A stretch of DNA of 64,000 nucleotides from Polytrichum commune. Lineage: Eukaryota > Streptophyta > Polytrichopsida > Polytrichales > Polytrichaceae. Where the stretch lies: the NCBI GenBank assembly GCA_950295325.1, contig OX485803.1, positions 47,199,554 to 47,263,553 on the forward strand, written 5' to 3'. The notes beneath the pieces are model-generated. The model was not told the DNA's origin and made no database searches. It was given only the letters and a program-made list of their open reading frames with translations. This document shows positions 58,602-64,000 of this stretch, piece by piece. Position numbers and translations under genes: made by a program. The first letter of the stretch is position 1. The number at the start of each line of letters is the position of its first letter.

Positions 58602-60660
58602 CTCCTACGATATGAAACGCATGATTTGTGTGAAATGATTAGCATATCCAAATCATTATCATATGTAACGTTACTCAACATTGGGGTGTTGCACTCTAGC
58701 GGCGGAAATTTTGGAAGCATTATGTCCTATTTATGATGGGCCATCTTCACAAAATGAATATTACTTAGCAAGTGCATTATTTACTGTGTGAAGGCAAACC
58801 AATGAGGAGTGGGCCTACCCATGACTTCTCTTGCTAAAGAAACCAAAAAAATCATGTTTGTTATTTTAAAAAATTCCATCCTATATGCTTGTTACATGGG
58901 GGTTGAGCAGCAAGCTCGACGAGTTCACAACAAGATCTTCGGTCAAGAACGTTAGGCCAGCCAACCAATCTAGTGGAAGCCTTCCCTTGTTAGAAAGGGG
59001 AGCTTGTCATGTAGGTTGTGTAATGTTATGAAGTCATTTTTCCTACGTTTTGGAGCTCGTACAAATACCCAATCATTATCAAAGTCAAGATTCAATTTCA
59101 TATTGAACAATCACAAAGCAACTCTTCTCCTCCCTCCACTAATGAGCCTAAAAAGGTTAATAGATTGATTTTCCGCACGTAGTAAACCCTCTCTTTGGTG
59201 CCCGCTCTTAGATTCATACCACAACACACACCACTAAACTACAAAGCCCATTCAAGATAAGTGAGCGAATTAGGCCCACTTACCATACATTCATGCCAAC
59301 AATGTGAGCGATGTTACTTGGATAAGGAAATTTATCCAACAATATTACGTCACCGATGAGAGGAGCTTGGGTTATCGACATATTGCTTTTGAACAAGTAT
59401 CACCTTGCCACTTATATAAGAATATAACACATGTTTCTGGTGTTGTTACCAACACTAAGTCATGAGCCGGCATGGCTCTTCATAGCTCCGTACAAACTCA
59501 TGTGAGTGTGAACATGGATAAAGATATAGGCATTCACTACCAACATACGAGTCTTAGGCAATCAACATGTGTCACCAAAAGAAATAAACAAATTCAACAC
59601 TTTGGCATAGTGGTAAATTTTATAGTGAAGTCGGATTATTTCTTGTAGGCACAGGCCAATTGTCTAGGAAACACAAAATCACATTGATTGACATATATTG
59701 TATGAATTAGGTACATGTGTTTTTTAGTCGTAGCATACACAAAACTAAAACAAATTTGCACAAGTATGTGTAAATGAACATGACATAGCCCATAGCCATT
59801 AGATCATATCACAAATGACATGATGCCCCCTAACGTGATAACTCTTTTTCAGTAAGCAATGTTTTGTAGTTTTTTTTTACACTGATTTGGTCAACTACTA
59901 GTAGCAGTTGACTTCTAAACAACAAATTTCCAAAAACATTTATGGGCCATTAGATCTAATGGTTTACACTTTATTTTTGGAGTTATTTTATTTTATTTGA
60001 CTAAAAGTCGGCGATTAGTAGCAACCGACCAACTAGTGGACTTCTCTAGGTGGTCTACTCCTCATAGGTTGTAGCAATCAATCCGGAGTTGTCGATTGCT
60101 AGACCATATACCAATTTGCAAATTTTGCAAAACAAATTTGGACCAAATCTACAACAAGATTAAACGGTCCACAATTTCTTGGATTAGATGGTCCAACAAA
60201 ATTGAATGTTAGATCTACAACTAAATCTAACAATCCATACATTTTTGGATTGTGTCTTTTGTAGTCAACTACTATGTCACCTTTAAAGCAGTAGTCAAAC
60301 ATATTGTTAACATGGTGTTGACAACGTTAATTTACCCTTGGGTTAACTATCGGAATTTACCCCCCCCCCTCAATCCGTGTTAATGCGATGATTTTGGGTC
60401 CATCACAACGTTGACATCACATGATGTGATGTGACGCAACAGACACCGATGTGAAACCCTTGAATATGTCGAGGCATTTGTAGTCAACCATGTTCATTTA
60501 AACGCTCGCTAGGGTCATGTAATGCCAACATGGATGAGATATAGACTTTATAGGCAAATGGAATTAGGGTTTATGTGGTGGCACTTGTGATTGATTACCC
60601 TCATAAGAGTTTTGGCAACTATCATAGCCAAGCATCAACATTCAGTTGAGTGGTTATGGG

Positions 60661-60737
60661 TTAACCTATAGATCGACTACGTGTTACTCTAACTTTACTG
60701 CTTCAAAATTTGTAGCATTTTCTTTATTCATGAAAAA
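60661..60737 (+). repeat. Dispersed repeat E, copy 2
   Basis: Matches the reverse complement of 51593-51670. Begins TTAACCTATAGATCGACTAC. Confidence 0.75.
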
Positions 60738-61060
60738 CAAAAAATTGCATTCCCCTTAGAATTTGTTTCTCTTCGCAAGAAAATAAATTCCTTGCTATAC
60801 CTCCTCCTAAATGTATGCAAACTTTCTTATTTTATTGGTAATAGGTGCCTCAACATGATTTTTAAAACAAAAATTGCAATTTGCATAGAAAACACATATT
60901 ACATATGGTAGACATACTCATTTTCGATAACCAATTCAATCTTCATACATAGAATCCCCTAAAACCGTGAAATTTCACACATGCAACCGTTGTTGTCTAA
61001 TTTGGAATGTTGGAAATAGGCAGTGACCAAGTGAGAGGCGTCATGCTGGACACTAAAGCA

Positions 61061-61162
61061 CCCCAATGAGATTTTAAAGGAAGAGGATAAGGGCCAGGGT
61101 CCACGGCCCCCAACGGTTGGGCAACCACAAAGAAACTTTTCCGAACCTTGTCGGAAAACATC
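61061..61162 (-). repeat. Repeat F, copy 1 (inverted)
   Basis: The reverse complement matches 61470-61590. Shared blocks are ATGTTTTCC, CCCTTATCCT and CTTTAAAA...TCATTGGGG. Confidence 0.75.
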
Positions 61163-61469
61163 TAGCACATTATTTTAAGCTTATTTTTAAAATGACAAAG
61201 GCCCTTTCAAACGGTAAGTCACAAAAATCATTACCTCAATGCTAATGAGAAATTTTTATATCTTTAACTTCCAAGTTGATTACATACTTTATTGACGATT
61301 TCACTTTAGGATTGAAATCCAAATCAAATGCTTATATACTGAGTGGAAGTGAACATATATATTGGATTTTGGGCCTTGAAGTTGACGTGCACTCAACATG
61401 GGTTTTGTGAACTAGGCGGCCTTCAAGAATGCAAGGACAACTTTTTTTTTTGAAGCTGGGCAGGGTGGG

Positions 61470-61590
61470 CAATGTTTTCCAATTAGGCTCAACAAAGTTT
61501 TTCTACGGCCAACCAAGGGTTGCAAGTCGTGGGCCCCAACCCTTATCCTATCATGGGACCCTTTCCTTTAAAAGATCATTGGGGGGGGGG
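61470..61590 (+). repeat. Repeat F, copy 2
   Basis: Opposite-orientation partner of 61061-61162, about 300 bp away. The two give similar peptide readings (VFRQGSEKF against VFQLGSTKF), which may be coincidental. Ends in a 13-G run. Confidence 0.75.
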
Positions 61591-62539
61591 GGGTTAACGT
61601 TGAGTAAGAGGTATAGCCGTTGAAGAGTTCAACATTATGGAAAATAAATAAATGTAAAGAGCATAGATTGGGGTTCCTTGAAAAGGGCATTGACTATATT
61701 GAAGTTTTTGTCTACCAAATCATCATAAATAAGTTGACATGTCATGTTGTCAATATGGGTTAGAACTTAGAAGAGAATTTTGCCCTTGAGAATATACTAG
61801 AAATTTCATTACTTTAAAATATATATATATATTTTCTTTTGTTAAGGGTCATGGTGTCAATTTCCAAGCGTTAAAAGATCGCTCTATTATCACGCACGTA
61901 CCACACTTATGCAAATTGCTTGTGTTATCGAAAACGGGTTTGAACATCTTTCAACCTCCTCTTGTCGAATAATGTGTACTATCAAGTTACTAGAAACAAC
62001 ATAATGAAATACCAAGCAATGATGTGTTGCTCCAACATGGGGTTCGATCTCTTCCGTGTAAAACAATCCTTAATGTAGACCCTTCTAGCACATCATGGCA
62101 CACTTAACGTGTGACCATGATGTCATTGTGGTCGGTTTTAGGTGGAAGGCATGATATTTGTGGCTTTGTTATGAATCATTTCAAAGTTAACCCAGCCACT
62201 TCTTTTCATACTCCGGACCATCATGGGCGATGATGAATGGGAAATAATCCCCATACTATCACATCCACCGATGGTAATCTAACTACGCTCCACCATGAGA
62301 ATTAACTAAGTCCTCTCTCATAGCTTTTTACTTATAGTATCCTTAGAGCATCCCTAATGGGACCCTCAACGGGTCTCGGCAACGGCCCTTGGCGGGCCCG
62401 TGGCAGTAAGTGGGACCCAACGGCCATGGCACAGCCCCCGCATTATTTATGGGCCTCGCCAGACTTGGCCCTCTCTCGCCAATTATTCGCGTTTTGCAGG
62501 GAGATAATTCCGGGACGCCATCATCGAGTCAACGCCAGG

Positions 62540-63617
62540 ATGGCAACGGGGGAGGCGGGAAAGGGGAAGAAGGGGAAGAACTTCAGCGCTGATGAGGAGA
62601 GGGCCTTGTGCCGGAGTTTTTTGGCGGTTTCGCAGGATCCTGTCTGTGGCAATGGCCAATGCAACACGGCATTTTGGGAGCGCATCACAACAAATTACAA
62701 CCACAACAAACCAAGATCATGTCCTATCCGTCCTGCTAGGTCTCTAGAATCGAAGTGGAGTCACATCAAACATGATGTTGCAAAATTCAGTGGTGTATTC
62801 AAGCAAGTCTCAGATTGTAGGGAGTCCGGGGCATCTGCTGAGGATGTTTTAGAGAGGGCGCTTGAGTTTTACAAGGATCGACATCCCAAACAGCAGGGAT
62901 TTGCATTTCTACATTGCTGGCACCTCCTTAAGGAGGTGCCGAGGTGGTGGCAGTCGGCCCAGGATATTCAACGTCGTGGTTCCGGAGCCGGTGCGGCGTC
63001 ACCGGTTGCCATGGCTAATGCCACTGCTGCAGAGGTCAATGGTGGTTTACAAGCCGAATGCGGGGAAGCAGGCGAGGAGGATGACGTGCAGGTGGTGAAG
63101 CAGGTGAATTTCCCGAGCCGGCCCACACGACCCCAGGGAAGCAAGGCGGCGAAGGCAGATCTGGTTGACCAGACCAGGCGGGATTCGATACTGCGATCCC
63201 AGGCTCTAGCGACGGAGCAGATGGCGAGAGCAAACATGCGGAAGGCCGAGGCAATGGGGGACCACGCCGCGATGTCCCTGTTCCGAATGCCCATCGAGGA
63301 TGTCGACGAGGAGGCTCGGGAATACTTCAAGCTGCGGCGCAAGGAGGAGCTGGAGCGCATTAAGCGCCGGATGGAGCAAGAGCAGCGAGTTGCGGAGCGG
63401 GAGAGGATCGAACACGAGAAGCTGCTTCGGGAAAGGGCCGCCGACCACCACCGCACCAAGCGACCGAGGGTGCAATCGAAGACACCTGTGCTCCCCCAAT
63501 CTGAACCAGAACCCACAATGTCGCCGAATGTGCCCCGCTCCGACGCCACCCCGGCTCCCCCGACCCCAGGTCCTCTTCCTGCTGTGGAGGAGGATTCCCC
63601 GGTGCAGCCAGATCTCG
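62540..63617 (+). CDS. Myb/SANT-domain protein, Harbinger ORF1-like (3' partial)
   Basis: Residues about 14-90 form a trihelix/Myb-SANT-like domain (NFSADEERALCRSFLAV, FWERIT, SLESKWSHIKHDV), followed by LLKEVPRWW. The C-terminal part (about 255-312) is a charged coiled coil (FKLRRKEELERIKRRMEQEQ) with a basic KRPR nuclear-localisation-like motif. Such proteins are often annotated 'glutathione S-transferase T3-like' in plants and correspond to PIF/Harbinger ORF1, which helps the transposase bind DNA. I chose ATG 62540 because SANT homology starts just after it; the frame is open upstream to an ATG at 62357, which sits in the terminal repeat. A strong donor CTCG|GTGAGT at 63617 suggests splicing into exon 2 beyond the window. 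Without splicing the frame stops at 63650-63652. A domesticated host gene is the alternative. Confidence 0.75.
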
Positions 63618-63690
63618 GTGAGTTTTTGTTTTTTTTTGTGGCATCTACTTAGGGTTTGGGTACATTGCTAGTTCGGTGTTTTTTTTTTTG

Positions 63691-64000
63691 CAAAGACTGG
63701 TTGTGAATGCTGGGATGAGGCTGCAGGTTAGGTTAGGTTTTTTTTTGCAAAGACTGGTTGTGAATGCTGGGATGAGGCTGCAGGTTAGGTTAGGTTTTTT
63801 TTTTGCTAAGACTGGTTGTGAATGCTGGGATGAGGCTGCAGGTTAGGTTAGGTTTTTTTTTGCTAAGACTGGTTGTGAATGCTGGGATGAGGCTGCAGGT
63901 TAGGTTAGGTTTTTTTTGCAAAGACTGGTTGTGAATGCTGGGATGAGGCTGCAGGTTAGGTGTTTTTTTTTTGCAAAGACTGGTTGTGGATGCTGGGATG
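63691..64000 (+). repeat. ~57-bp tandem repeat, at least six copies
   Basis: Unit starts at 63691, 63748, 63806, 63863, 63919 and 63974. Each holds AAGACTGGTTGTGAATGCTG, GGATGAGGCTGCAGG, TTAGGTTAGG and a T-run whose variable length makes the period 55-58 bp. Copies 3 and 4 share a CTAAG variant and the last has TGTGGATG. The array continues past the window end and lies in the putative intron after ORF1 exon 1. Confidence 0.97.

Larger units (their letters stand above)
58602..62342. other. Intergenic, no supported gene
   Basis: AT-rich. Contains repeat E copy 2, an inverted pair F, a 10-C and a 13-G run. No ORF resembles a known protein. Confidence 0.5.
62346..64000 (+). mobile_element. 5' part of a PIF/Harbinger-type element (runs off the window)
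   Basis: GAGCATCCCTAATGGG at 62346 directly follows TTA (62343-62345). GAGCATC ends with TTA/TAA duplications are typical of plant PIF/Harbinger elements and their MITEs (established knowledge). Just inside lies an ORF for a Myb/SANT protein, the usual partner of the Harbinger transposase. The element is GC-rich against its AT-rich flank. The DDE transposase and the right end would lie beyond 64000. Confidence 0.65.

Noticed and set aside
62036-62070. tRNA B-box-like GGTTCGATCTC
   Set aside because: No matching A-box, acceptor stem or cloverleaf could be drawn around it.
62968-63644. Minus-strand open stretches of up to 193 codons opposite the SANT gene
   Set aside because: Shadows of the GC-rich plus-strand coding sequence; the plus frame carries the Myb/SANT and coiled-coil signals.
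63691-64000. CRISPR-like regular repeat
   Set aside because: Units are contiguous tandem copies without unique spacers, in a plant nuclear context; an ordinary minisatellite.

Overview
The window is nuclear DNA of a land plant. Three intact multi-exon genes have short GT-AG introns of about 110 to 790 bp. One is a clear plant AP-4 epsilon adaptin, and one belongs to the plant cinnamoyl-CoA-reductase-like family. A canonical Stowaway MITE, PIF/Harbinger and hAT-like elements and a decayed Ty3/gypsy pol fill much of the rest. I cannot place the lineage beyond embryophyte from sequence alone. The DNA is AT-rich except for the upstream flank of the reductase-like gene (about 45.6-47.2 kb) and the transposon gene at the right edge.

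Layout. 0-1.2 kb: broken Ty3/gypsy integrase. 1.7-2.1 kb: hAT-like MITE. 3.3-8.3 kb: two stretches of decayed coding-like sequence of unknown family. 11.0-12.75 kb: decayed pogo/Tigger-like (Tc1/mariner superfamily) element. 14.9-15.6 kb: decayed DUF7869-like gene. 15.75-16.16 kb: MITE with a perfect 8-bp target duplication. 19.05-23.99 kb (+): TMEM135/Tim17-related membrane protein gene, 8 coding exons, with a Stowaway MITE in intron 3. 26.9-27.4 kb: duplicated 200-bp unit. 29.06-35.53 kb (+): AP-4 epsilon gene, 13 coding exons. 35.5-42.6 kb: gene-poor, with a perfect 37-bp hairpin at 40.8 kb. 42.59-45.64 kb (-): cinnamoyl-CoA-reductase-like gene, 6 exons, with three diverged copies of a ~220-bp repeat in intron 1. 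45.6-62.3 kb: repeat-rich intergenic DNA with several MITEs and inverted repeats. 62.35 kb to the right edge: start of a PIF/Harbinger element (TIR, TTA flank, Myb/SANT ORF1), followed by a ~57-bp satellite cut by the window end.

The three host genes are independent housekeeping or metabolic genes, not a cluster. AP-4 epsilon acts in trans-Golgi cargo sorting, the TMEM135-like protein is an organelle membrane protein, and the reductase-like protein is a Rossmann-fold enzyme relative whose catalytic tyrosine position holds glycine. I rebuilt all exon structures by eye from splice signals, reading-frame continuity and remembered family similarity, without any alignment program. I found no convincing new multi-gene system. 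The most notable non-standard items are the 8-bp-TSD MITE family, the long AACCGGTT-bearing inverted repeat, the perfect hairpin, and the reductase-like protein lacking its tyrosine.
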